A stretch of 9,514 bases of DNA from Bacteroidia bacterium (GCA_025996835.1 BNTU01000108.1:1-9514), one strand, 5' to 3'. Positions 1-8,056 are shown, counted from the first letter of the stretch. The notes: generated from the sequence alone by a model not told the origin. Program-made: numbers and translations.

Positions 1-876
1 GAAAAATCAATAATTATTCTGCATAAAATATCGAAAGAGCAGAACATTTCATACCCAAACAAATTTTTAATTTCTACTTTTATTGTGGATATGATAAAAC
101 AGGAATTAAGGACAATTAAAGAAGAACCTAAATCAGAAATGTCAGTTGATGTTACAACCGAAGGGGTTACAAAATATCAAATTCCTGAAAATATTCAGCA
201 AAGCAATATTGTGTATTTGGACAATTTATTAAAATGGATAAATGAAAATTGCGAATCTGTTGTATCAGCAAGAGTAATTGAATTTAAACGAAATCTGCCA
301 TTGGAACACGAACAAGAATGCTTCATTGACTATATTTTGAACACACTTTTAATTCGCGAAGATAGACAAGGTGTGTTAATGACAGACGATTTGGTCTATA
401 TTAGATGCAATATGCTACCTTTGCAATTTACAATAAGTACAGAAAAGTATGTAAAAGACAATTTTGGAGATGACCACCCCGCATTATACGAATTTACCAA
501 AAATAAATATAAGGGATTCACTATTAGCACAAAACAATTAGTTGAGGAGTTTAATAAAAAAGTAAAATTCCAAGATAACTATTATGCTAATTGTTTGGAA
601 AATGTAAGTATGGTATCCTCATTGCCTTGCATAGATTTCATTAAAGCCATTGCTAAATCTCAACTTGATGCAGAACAAAAAAGAATTGAAATACGAGATA
701 TATTCTTCAATATGCTTAAAAATGGACCGTTAAATAACGAAGTAATTCAAAGTTTTGAAATGCTACTCTATGTCGGTTTTTGTTTTTCGCAAGAAGCATA
801 TAATTTTGTTCGTGGATGTTTGCAAGAGGCATATAAAATACTTGGAATAACAAATAATAGAACTAAAAACGAATAA
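1..876 (+). CDS. Hypothetical protein, 3' part only (possible PIN-like domain)
   Basis: The reading frame is open from base 1 to the TAA at 874-876, giving 291 residues in the window, so the true start lies off the left edge. The first start-like codon, GTG at 85, has no ribosome-binding site and is probably internal. I do not recognise the family with confidence. The protein is soluble-looking, Lys/Glu/Asn-rich, with no membrane segment or signal peptide. Around residues 100-135 an acidic, hydrophobic stretch (Glu-rich, then FIDYIL, then VLMTDDLVY) recalls the second half of PIN-type RNase domains, where a late 'T/S-D-D' follows a beta strand. The remainder, about residues 140-290, looks helical. 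The gene is strongly A/T-rich (bases 541-600 are 25% G+C by hand count), unlike hsdM. It ends 5 bp before hsdM on the same strand, so co-transcription is possible. Sure that it is coding; PIN assignment is weak, about 0.25. Confidence 0.75.
   Translation, partial: EKSIIILHKISKEQNISYPNKFLISTFIVDMIKQELRTIKEEPKSEMSVDVTTEGVTKYQIPENIQQSNIVYLDNLLKWINENCESVVSARVIEFKRNLPLEHEQECFIDYILNTLLIREDRQGVLMTDDLVYIRCNMLPLQFTISTEKYVKDNFGDDHPALYEFTKNKYKGFTISTKQLVEEFNKKVKFQDNYYANCLENVSMVSSLPCIDFIKAIAKSQLDAEQKRIEIRDIFFNMLKNGPLNNEVIQSFEMLLYVGFCFSQEAYNFVRGCLQEAYKILGITNNRTKNE
779..808 (+). promoter_or_regulatory. Candidate Bacteroides-type promoter for hsdM operon
   Basis: TTTG at 779-782 and TAATTTTG at 801-808 are separated by 18 bp. 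They match the known Bacteroides consensus (TTTG near -33, TAnnTTTG near -7). Transcription would begin roughly at 813-817, about 65-70 bases before the hsdM ATG. The site lies inside the end of the upstream gene, so it would let the restriction operon be expressed independently of that gene. The region is A/T-rich and such matches arise by chance, so this is only a candidate. Confidence 0.35.
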
Positions 877-881
877 TATAA

Positions 882-2705
882 ATGAACAATCAATCGCACA
901 ATCAAATAGTAAGTTTCATCTGGAGTATCGCTGACGACTGCCTGCGCGATGTGTATGTGCGCGGAAAATACCGCGATGTGATTCTGCCAATGATGGTCAT
1001 TCGCCGTCTTGATGCTGTCTTGGAAGATACCAAAGACGAGGTGCTGCAAATGAAAGAAACCCTTGACAAACAGGGCATTGCCAATCAAAATGCAGCCTTG
1101 TGTAACACCGCGAAGCAATCCTTTTGCAATTGTTCGCCTTTTAAACTCAAAGACCTCACAAGTCGTTCGACGCAACAGAAACTCAAAGCTGACTTTATTA
1201 CCTATCTCGATGGTTTTTCGCCCAATGTGCAGGAAATTTTGGAAAAATTCAAGTTCCGCAATCAGATTGACACCATGATAGATGCCGATATTTTGGGCGC
1301 AGTAATCGAAAAATTTGTTTCGCCCACAATCAATCTCACACCTTTTCCTGTGCTTAATGATGTTGGAGAAGTTAAATTGCCTGCGCTCGACAATCATACA
1401 ATGGGGACTGTTTTCGAGGAATTGATTCGCCGCTTCAACGAGGAAAACAACGAAGAAGCAGGAGAACACTTCACGCCGCGCGATGTGGTGGAACTGATGG
1501 CAGACCTTATTTTTACGCCTATTGCCAATCAAATCACGGACAATACCTATTCTATTTACGATGGTGCAAGCGGCACCGGTGGTATGCTGACCGTTTCGCA
1601 AGACCGTCTGTTATCCCTTGCCGCAAAGAAAAACAAACAAGTTTCCATGCACCTTTTTGGGCAGGAAATCAACCCCGAAACATACGCCATCACCAAAGCC
1701 GATATGCTGCTCAAAGGCGAAGGCACCGAAGCCGATAATATCGCTTATGGCTCCACGCTTGCTGCCGATGGCTTTCCGGGAAAGGATTTTGACTTTATGC
1801 TTTCCAACCCGCCTTATGGAAAATCGTGGAAAACCGATGCTGACAAGATGGGCGGCAAAAAGGGCATTCTCGACACTCGCTTTGCAATCCCATTTGCCGA
1901 CGATGCCAAATTTTCTATGCTTCCGCGTGTGAGCGATGGGCAGTTGCTTTTTTTGCTCAACAATGTAAGCAAGATGAAAGAAACCACCGAACTTGGTAGC
2001 CGCATAGTGGAAGTGCACAACGGCTCCAGTTTGTTTACCGGCGATGCCGGCGGTGGCGAAAGCAACGCCCGCCGCTACATGATTGAGCGCGACCTTGTGG
2101 AGGCAATTATCGCCCTGCCAAATAATATGTTTTACAATACCGGTATCGGCACTTTCATTTGGATATTGAGCAATAAAAAAAACAAAAAAAGGCAGGGTAA
2201 AATACAACTCATTGACGCTACAAATCTCAAACAGCCGCTTCGCAAAAATCTCGGCAATAAAAACTGCGAATTTACACCGGAAATTCGCCAACAAATTCTT
2301 GGCATGTATCTCAACATGACTGAGAACAAATACAGTAAAATATTTGATAATGATGAATTTGGTTATTGGAAAATAACGGTGCAGCAACCTAAATTTGACT
2401 CACACGGCAAACCCATCACCGACAAAAAAGGCAATCTCGTTCCCGACAAAGAACTCACCGATACCGAGCAAATACCATTCAAATATGAAAATGGCATAAA
2501 AGCATTTTTCAAAAAAGAGATACTGCCATTTGCCCCCGATGCGTGGATTGATACAAACAAAACACAAATCGGCTACGAACTCAGTTTTACCAAATATTTT
2601 TACAAACCCGTTCAACTGCGCCCGCTTGCCGAAATTGTTGCCGACCTGAAAGCATTAGAGCAAGAAACCAAAGGCTTGTTGAACGAAATTATAAATAATG
2701 ATTAA
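882..2705 (+). CDS. hsdM: Type I restriction-modification DNA methyltransferase subunit HsdM
   Basis: Modification subunit: with HsdS it transfers a methyl group from S-adenosylmethionine to adenine N6 in the target site, protecting host DNA. The 607-residue protein starts with the typical HsdM_N helical domain (residues about 6-150; HNQIVSFIWSIADDCLRDVY near the start). The N6-methyltransferase core follows. It has the approach motif GEHFTPRDV at 194-202, the SAM-binding motif I DGASGTGGML at 227-236, and the catalytic motif IV NPPY at 309-312 (hallmark of N6-adenine enzymes). A Gly-rich stretch and the conserved ARRYMIERDLVEAIIALPNNMF region come after. The C-terminus (about 560-607) is helical and likely contacts HsdS. 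At 607 residues it is somewhat longer than the classical 500-530, but I see no break. The ATG at 882 fits the family N-terminus; no Shine-Dalgarno is visible. It is followed by fic after 2 bp. Confidence 0.96.
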   Translation: MNNQSHNQIVSFIWSIADDCLRDVYVRGKYRDVILPMMVIRRLDAVLEDTKDEVLQMKETLDKQGIANQNAALCNTAKQSFCNCSPFKLKDLTSRSTQQKLKADFITYLDGFSPNVQEILEKFKFRNQIDTMIDADILGAVIEKFVSPTINLTPFPVLNDVGEVKLPALDNHTMGTVFEELIRRFNEENNEEAGEHFTPRDVVELMADLIFTPIANQITDNTYSIYDGASGTGGMLTVSQDRLLSLAAKKNKQVSMHLFGQEINPETYAITKADMLLKGEGTEADNIAYGSTLAADGFPGKDFDFMLSNPPYGKSWKTDADKMGGKKGILDTRFAIPFADDAKFSMLPRVSDGQLLFLLNNVSKMKETTELGSRIVEVHNGSSLFTGDAGGGESNARRYMIERDLVEAIIALPNNMFYNTGIGTFIWILSNKKNKKRQGKIQLIDATNLKQPLRKNLGNKNCEFTPEIRQQILGMYLNMTENKYSKIFDNDEFGYWKITVQQPKFDSHGKPITDKKGNLVPDKELTDTEQIPFKYENGIKAFFKKEILPFAPDAWIDTNKTQIGYELSFTKYFYKPVQLRPLAEIVADLKALEQETKGLLNEIINND

Positions 2706-2707
2706 TT

Positions 2708-3811
2708 ATGAATGAATTTGAAGAATACATAAGGCAAGGCGAGCCCGACAAAGTGGAGAAAAGCCAAAATTGGCAAACGGCTATTGGCTTGCAGCAGGTG
2801 GACGGCTTAACGCCTTCTGCCTACCTTATTGAAACCGCCAAAGAAAATATTGAAGGCAAAATCACTATAGACGAGGTAAAGAGCCGTATTGATACTTATT
2901 ACAAAACACAAACGGTTAGAACCGGCGATGACGACCGCACAGAAGAAGCAGATAAGGTGTCTGCGCGTATCGCGGAAGTTTTAGGGGAAAAAACGTTCAC
3001 GTTTTCGTATGTTGAATTTCTCAACATTCACAAGCGATTGTTTGGTGGCACTTACAAGTTTGCGGGGAAAGTCCGCGACTATGATATTTCAAAGAACGAA
3101 TGGGTGCTGAACGGCAAAAGTGTGATGTATGCGAGTGCCTATCGGTTGCGTGATGCGTTAGAACACGATTTCAATCAGGAAAAGGCGTTCGATTACAAGG
3201 GATTAACTCCCCATGAAACGGTGGAGCACATCGCAAAATTTATATCCAATATCTGGCAGGCACATGTTTTTGGCGAAGGAAACACGCGCACAACCGCCGT
3301 TTTTGCCATTAAATACCTCCGCACTTTCGGTTTTGAAGTTGAAAACGACATGTTCGCCCAACATTCATGGTATTTCCGCAATGCACTCGTAAGAGCCAAT
3401 TATAACGACACTCAAAATAAAATCTATGCCACACAGGAATATCTGATGCGCTTCTTTGGCAATGTGCTGTTCGGCGAAACCAATGAATTGAAAAACAGAT
3501 ATTTGCATATTAAATTTGTTGAAAATGTCGGAGAAAAACCTCACAATGACACTGTAAATACAGAAAAGTTCCTTGTAACCGGTAAAAAGTTCCTTGCAAA
3601 CGACAAAAAGTTCCCTGTAAATGGATTAGAAATATTAAAATTGATAGAACACAACCCCCAAATTACCATTATGGAATTGTCAAAACAGTTAAAAATTTCA
3701 GATAGAGCAGTTAAAAATAATATAAACAAACTCAAAAATGCAGACATTCTTTCGCGTGAAGGTGCAGACAAAAACGGACACTGGAAAATTAATAATGAAG
3801 AAAATGAATAA
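2708..3811 (+). CDS. Fic-family protein with VbhA-like N-terminus and C-terminal winged helix
   Basis: Fic enzymes usually move AMP or another nucleotide-derived group onto a hydroxyl of a target protein; this protein's target is unknown. Of 367 residues, about 20-70 (TAIGLQQVDGLTPSAYL, then NIEGKITIDEV) resemble the VbhA antitoxin fold that inhibits Fic enzymes in cis or trans. The Fic core spans roughly 75-260, with a putative flap near 124-141 and the Fic motif at 186-197. That motif has catalytic His186, Phe188, Glu190, Gly191, Asn192 and Arg194. It departs from HPFxxGNGRxxR at three positions: Val187 for Pro, Thr193 for Gly and Ala197 for the second Arg. A linker with three 7-residue repeats (287-307) leads to a winged helix-turn-helix at about 305-362 (ITIMELSKQLKISDRAVKNN). 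The gene sits between hsdM and hsdS, overlapping the latter. Fic genes in type I loci are known, but their role is not settled. Fic assignment is strong; activity is not. Confidence 0.92.
   Translation: MNEFEEYIRQGEPDKVEKSQNWQTAIGLQQVDGLTPSAYLIETAKENIEGKITIDEVKSRIDTYYKTQTVRTGDDDRTEEADKVSARIAEVLGEKTFTFSYVEFLNIHKRLFGGTYKFAGKVRDYDISKNEWVLNGKSVMYASAYRLRDALEHDFNQEKAFDYKGLTPHETVEHIAKFISNIWQAHVFGEGNTRTTAVFAIKYLRTFGFEVENDMFAQHSWYFRNALVRANYNDTQNKIYATQEYLMRFFGNVLFGETNELKNRYLHIKFVENVGEKPHNDTVNTEKFLVTGKKFLANDKKFPVNGLEILKLIEHNPQITIMELSKQLKISDRAVKNNINKLKNADILSREGADKNGHWKINNEENE
3566..3628 (+). repeat. Three 21-bp tandem repeats within the fic linker
   Basis: Three imperfect units of exactly 21 bp lie head to tail in frame, each beginning with AAGTTCC. 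They encode KFLVTGK, KFLANDK and KFPVNGL (Fic residues 287-307). The conserved AAGTTCC cores start at 3566, 3587 and 3608. Because the unit is a multiple of three, gain or loss of copies would change linker length between the Fic core and the winged helix without breaking the frame. Confidence 0.85.
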
Positions 3812-5135
3812 ATACCCAACATACAAACCCTCGAATATCCCTTGGCTTGGCGATGTGCCGGAACACTGGACGGCAGGAAGAATAAAGCAATTATTTCAAA
3901 ATATAGGAAGTGGAACAACCCCTATTGCTGGAACGCCAAAATATTATGATGATGGCACCATTCCATGGGTAAACACAGGTGATTTAAACGATGGCGAATT
4001 ATATAGATGTAAGAAAAAAATTACTCAAATTGCATTTGGTGAACATAGCCCTTTGAAATTGTATGAAGTTGATACTTTACTAATAGCAATGTATGGCGCA
4101 ACGATAGGAAAAGCAGCGATTTTGAAATTTGAAGCATGTACCAATCAAGCGTGTTGTGCTTTGAGTAAAAGCAAAATTGCTGATACAAAATTTGTATTTT
4201 ATTGGTTTATAGCTAATAAGCAAAACATAATTGATTTAAGTTATGGTGGTGGACAACCAAATATATCACAAGAAATAATACGGAATTTAAAACTTCCTCT
4301 TCCCCCGCTTCCCGAACAAACCCAAATCGTCCGTTACTCAGACTGGCAGGTCTCGCGAATAGGGAAACTTATCAGTGCCAAGAAAAAACAAATTGCATTG
4401 CTCAAAGAGCAGAAACAGAATATTATAAATGCTCACTTGTATGGGGAAAAAGTAATGTTGAAAAGATTGCTTTTACAACCTTTGCAATATGGTGCAAATG
4501 AATCCGGTGTTGAATACAGTGCTGATTTACCGCGTTATGTTAGAATTACCGATATTTCGGCAGATGGTTTGCTTAAAACAGATAAAGCGAAATCTTTATC
4601 TTCTGAAAAAGCAAAACCTTATATACTGAAAGATGGTGATATTTTACTTGCTCGAAGCGGTGCTACTGTTGGGAAATCATTTTTATATCAATCAAAACAT
4701 GGCGTTTGTGCTTTTGCCGGATACCTGATTATGGCTCGCTTCAATCAAAAACTTATTTTGCCACAATATTTTAGTTATATTACAAATAGTTCTTATTATG
4801 AGCAATGGAAAAGCACTATTTTCATTCAAGCAACAATCCAAAATATAAGTGCTGAAAAATATTATCAATTTCAAATCCCATTGCCCTCTATTGAGAAGCA
4901 GCAAGAAATCATTAAAACTCTCGACAAAGCAACAGCAAAAATAGATTTGGCGATTGATAACGCCGAGCGCGAAATAGCTCTTATCAACGAATACCGCATT
5001 CGCCTTATTTCAGACGTGGTTACAGGCAAGGTGGATGTACGCGGGGTGGATGTGCCGGAATTTGAACCTGTTGAAGAAATAATAGACAGTTCGGAAGATG
5101 AACTAATAGAAGAAGAAATGGAGGAAACAATATGA
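3795..5135 (+). CDS. hsdS: Type I restriction-modification specificity subunit HsdS
   Basis: Specificity subunit that chooses the DNA target for both HsdM and HsdR. With the ATG at 3795 it has 446 residues in the usual two-fold plan. Target-recognition domain 1 covers about 1-166 (YKPSNIPWLGDVPEHW, then GTIPWVNTGDL and YGATIGK). Conserved coiled-coil region 1 covers 167-217 (starts LPLPPLPEQ). Target-recognition domain 2 covers about 218-360 (YVRITDIS, SGATVGK), and conserved region 2 covers 361-410 (starts IPLPSIEKQQEI). The last 30 residues are very acidic. The two recognition domains look unlike each other, predicting an asymmetric bipartite site. ATG 3804 is an equally good start; ATG 3738 would add 19 residues that do not resemble the family. 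It overlaps fic by 17 bp (8 bp from 3804), suggesting translational coupling. Recognition-domain DNA is A/T-rich. Confidence 0.94.
   Translation: MKKMNKYPTYKPSNIPWLGDVPEHWTAGRIKQLFQNIGSGTTPIAGTPKYYDDGTIPWVNTGDLNDGELYRCKKKITQIAFGEHSPLKLYEVDTLLIAMYGATIGKAAILKFEACTNQACCALSKSKIADTKFVFYWFIANKQNIIDLSYGGGQPNISQEIIRNLKLPLPPLPEQTQIVRYSDWQVSRIGKLISAKKKQIALLKEQKQNIINAHLYGEKVMLKRLLLQPLQYGANESGVEYSADLPRYVRITDISADGLLKTDKAKSLSSEKAKPYILKDGDILLARSGATVGKSFLYQSKHGVCAFAGYLIMARFNQKLILPQYFSYITNSSYYEQWKSTIFIQATIQNISAEKYYQFQIPLPSIEKQQEIIKTLDKATAKIDLAIDNAEREIALINEYRIRLISDVVTGKVDVRGVDVPEFEPVEEIIDSSEDELIEEEMEETI
5120..5125 (+). promoter_or_regulatory. Shine-Dalgarno sequence of hsdR
   Basis: GGAGGA lies 6 bases before the hsdR ATG at 5132, inside the hsdS 3' end. 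It is the only strong Shine-Dalgarno match at a gene start in this operon; the hsdM, fic and hsdS starts have A/T-rich leaders without one. It supports the ATG at 5132. Confidence 0.6.
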
Positions 5136-8056
5136 TAACAAACACAAAAGAAAGCGGACTTGAGAGCCTAATCGTAAAATGGTTGGTAGAGAAAAACCAT
5201 TATGAACAAGGCACAAACGAGGATTATAATCGCGAATATGCGATTGACGAAAAGCGGCTTTTTCGTTTTTTGAACGACACGCAGGCAAAAGAGATGGCGA
5301 AATTGGGCGTTAACGACAGCGAACCCAAACGCATACAATTTCTCAATCGTTTGCAGAGTGAAATTGCCAAACGAGGCATTGTTGATGTGTTGCGCAATGG
5401 CTTGAGAATTTACCCTGCCAACCTAATTATGTTTTATCAAACGCCATCGGAAAACAACAAAACGGCACACGAGATGTTCGACAAAAACATTTTCAGCGTT
5501 ACACGACAGTTGCAGTACTCGCGCAACAATACCCGCCTTGCCCTCGACCTTTGTATCTTCCTCAACGGTTTGCCCATAATTACCTGCGAACTGAAAAACC
5601 AACTGACCAAACAGGATGTAGAAGACGCTGTCTATCAGTATAAAACCGACCGCGACCCCACAGAATTGCTGTTTCAATTCAAGCGTTGCATGGTGCATTT
5701 TGCGGTGGACGATGCACGTGTGAAATTTTGCACAAAACTGTCAGGAAAATCTTCGTGGTTTCTTCCATTCGACAAGGGCTATAATGATGGTGCAGGCAAC
5801 CCGCCCAATCCCAATGGACTCATGACGGATTATCTTTGGAAAGAAACTTTTACGAAAGCGGAACTGGCAAATATTATAGAAAATTACGCACAAGTGGTAG
5901 AAGAAACCGACCCCGACACAAAGAAAACAACTGAAAAGCAGATTTTCCCACGTTATCACCAACTTGTGGTTGTAAAAAACTTGTTGGCAGATGTAAAAAA
6001 CAAAGGTGTAGGCACTCGCTATCTTATTCAACACAGCGCAGGCAGCGGCAAGTCAAACTCCATTGCTTGGCTCGCACACCAACTTGTAGGCTTGGAAAAA
6101 TCCGGCAAAAACGTGGTTGATTCTGTGATAGTAGTTACCGACCGCGTGAATTTAGACAAGCAGATAAATGGTACGATAAAGCAATTTATGCAGGTGTCGA
6201 ACACCGTAGCCCATGCAGAACATTCCGGCGACTTGAAAAAAGCAATATCAAGTGGCAAAAAGATAATTATCACCACCGTGCATAAGTTCCCGTTTATTCT
6301 TGATGATATAGGCGGCGGGCATAAACACAATAAATTTGCCATTATCATTGACGAGGCACACAGTAGCCAAAGCGGCAGAATGTCGGCAGCAATGAATACC
6401 GCACTCGGCGGCGAATACGACCCCAATGAAGATACGGAAGACAAAATTGTAAAATTGATGGAAGGGCGCAAAATGCTAACCAACGCAAGTTATTTTGCAT
6501 TTACCGCTACACCTAAAAACAAAACCCTCGAAATGTTTGGCGTGCCCGAAACACGACCCGATGGAACGGTAAATCACCGCCCATTCCACAATTATTCGAT
6601 GAAACAGGCAATTCAAGAAGGGTTTATACTTGATGTGCTAAAGTACTACACGCCTATTAAGAGTTACTACAAATTGGCGAAAATCATTACCGACGACCCT
6701 CAATTTGACAAGAAAAAGGCACAAAAACGGCTCCGCGCCTTTGTCGAGAACGACCCTTTTGCCCTATCAACCAAAGCCAATATCATAGTAGAGCATTTCA
6801 ACGGACAGGTAAAAAGCAAAATCGGTGGCAAAGCCCGTGCAATGGTGGTAACAAGCAGTATTGAACGGGCAATAGAATATTATTACGCTATCAACCAATG
6901 CCTTGAAGCGATAAAAAGTCCATTCAAAGCCATTATTGCTTTTAGCGGTGATAAAGAGTTTCACGGCAAAGTATTGAACGAAAGTGCAATAAACAAATTC
7001 CCAAGCAATGCGATAGAGAAAACATTTAAGCAGGAACCCTATCGTTTCTTAGTGGTGGCAGACAAATTTCAAACAGGTTATGACGAGCCGTTGCTGCATA
7101 CAATGTATGTTGATAAAATTCTTACGGACATAAAAGCAGTGCAAACACTTTCGCGCTTAAACAGGGCGCACCCGCAAAAAGCGGATACTTTTGTGCTCGA
7201 TTTTGCCAACGAACCCGAAGATATTCAAAAATCGTTTGAACGCTATTACCGCACCACCCTTTTGTCAGGCGAAACCGACCCCAACAAACTCTACAACCTG
7301 ATTGCTGTAATGGAAAATTATCAAGTCTATTCGGCAGCACAGGTCAACCATTTAGTTGATTTATTTCTGAACGGTGCAGAGCGCGACAAGCTCGACCCAA
7401 CCTTAGACGCTTGCGTGATACTTTACAAAGAATTGGACGAAAACGGGCAGGTGGCATTCAAAAGTTCCGCTAAAGCATTTGTGCGAACTTATGGTTTTCT
7501 CGGCTCCATATTGCCATACAGCAATGCAGAATGGGAAAAACTGTCCATATTTTTGAATCTGCTGCTGCCCAAACTGCCTTCGCCCATAGAAGAAGATTTT
7601 TCCAAAGGCATTTTGGAAACCATAGACCTCGACAGTTATCGTACAGAAGCCAAGGCAATGCTCGCCATTCAACTCGAAGATGCCGATACCGAAATTGAGC
7701 CGATGCCTATTGGCGGTGGAAAAGGCAAAGCGGAACCAGAATTAGATTGGCTCACGAACATATTATCTTCATTCAACGAACTTTTCGGTAACATCGACTG
7801 GAAAGATGCCGACAATATTCGCCGCCAGATTGCAGAAATCCCCGCAATGGTAGCCAAAGACGAGAAATATCAAAACGCAATGCGCAACTCCGACAAGCAA
7901 AATGCCCGAATGGAAAGCGACAGCGTATTGCAGCAGGTAATTTTCAGCATCATGTCCGACAACATGGAATTGTTCAAACAATTCAACGACAATCCATCAT
8001 TCAAAAAATGGTTGGCGGATATGGTATTTAATACGACTTATAAAAAAGAAGTATAA
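5132..8056 (+). CDS. hsdR: Type I restriction endonuclease subunit HsdR
   Basis: Restriction subunit: ATP-driven translocation on unmethylated target DNA followed by double-strand cleavage at a distance, in complex with HsdM and HsdS. The 974-residue protein is full length for the family. The N-terminal PD-(D/E)xK nuclease shows Asp139 and Glu153-x-Lys155 (LDLCIFLNG, then CELKNQ). The superfamily-2 motor carries Walker A HSAGSGKS at 301-308 (Lys307), DEAH at 407-410, the TATP motif III at 458-461, a motif V-like QTGYDEP, and motif VI QTLSRLNR at 671-678. A helical C-terminal domain (about 790-974) should dock on the methyltransferase. All catalytic residues I can check are present, so it looks active. 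The ATG overlaps the hsdS stop as ATGA, the common sign of coupled translation, and has its own Shine-Dalgarno. It is the last gene of the operon. Confidence 0.97.
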   Translation: MITNTKESGLESLIVKWLVEKNHYEQGTNEDYNREYAIDEKRLFRFLNDTQAKEMAKLGVNDSEPKRIQFLNRLQSEIAKRGIVDVLRNGLRIYPANLIMFYQTPSENNKTAHEMFDKNIFSVTRQLQYSRNNTRLALDLCIFLNGLPIITCELKNQLTKQDVEDAVYQYKTDRDPTELLFQFKRCMVHFAVDDARVKFCTKLSGKSSWFLPFDKGYNDGAGNPPNPNGLMTDYLWKETFTKAELANIIENYAQVVEETDPDTKKTTEKQIFPRYHQLVVVKNLLADVKNKGVGTRYLIQHSAGSGKSNSIAWLAHQLVGLEKSGKNVVDSVIVVTDRVNLDKQINGTIKQFMQVSNTVAHAEHSGDLKKAISSGKKIIITTVHKFPFILDDIGGGHKHNKFAIIIDEAHSSQSGRMSAAMNTALGGEYDPNEDTEDKIVKLMEGRKMLTNASYFAFTATPKNKTLEMFGVPETRPDGTVNHRPFHNYSMKQAIQEGFILDVLKYYTPIKSYYKLAKIITDDPQFDKKKAQKRLRAFVENDPFALSTKANIIVEHFNGQVKSKIGGKARAMVVTSSIERAIEYYYAINQCLEAIKSPFKAIIAFSGDKEFHGKVLNESAINKFPSNAIEKTFKQEPYRFLVVADKFQTGYDEPLLHTMYVDKILTDIKAVQTLSRLNRAHPQKADTFVLDFANEPEDIQKSFERYYRTTLLSGETDPNKLYNLIAVMENYQVYSAAQVNHLVDLFLNGAERDKLDPTLDACVILYKELDENGQVAFKSSAKAFVRTYGFLGSILPYSNAEWEKLSIFLNLLLPKLPSPIEEDFSKGILETIDLDSYRTEAKAMLAIQLEDADTEIEPMPIGGGKGKAEPELDWLTNILSSFNELFGNIDWKDADNIRRQIAEIPAMVAKDEKYQNAMRNSDKQNARMESDSVLQQVIFSIMSDNMELFKQFNDNPSFKKWLADMVFNTTYKKEV

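Noticed and set aside
768..1601. Long minus-strand reading frame (277 codons) opposite hsdM
   Set aside because: It lies antisense to strongly conserved hsdM coding sequence, has Cys/His-rich low-plausibility protein text and no family likeness.
1611..2387. Minus-strand reading frame (258 codons) opposite the hsdM catalytic domain
   Set aside because: Fully explained as the shadow of hsdM; no recognisable domain or start signal.
3738..3794. N-terminal extension of HsdS from ATG 3738
   Set aside because: The extra 19 residues are the other-frame reading of the Fic winged helix; family N-termini begin at the YPxYKPS region, fitting 3795 or 3804.
3795..5135. Phase-variable, invertible hsdS cassette
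   Set aside because: Only one hsdS, no second partial hsdS, no recombinase and no inverted repeats flanking the recognition domains are visible in the window.
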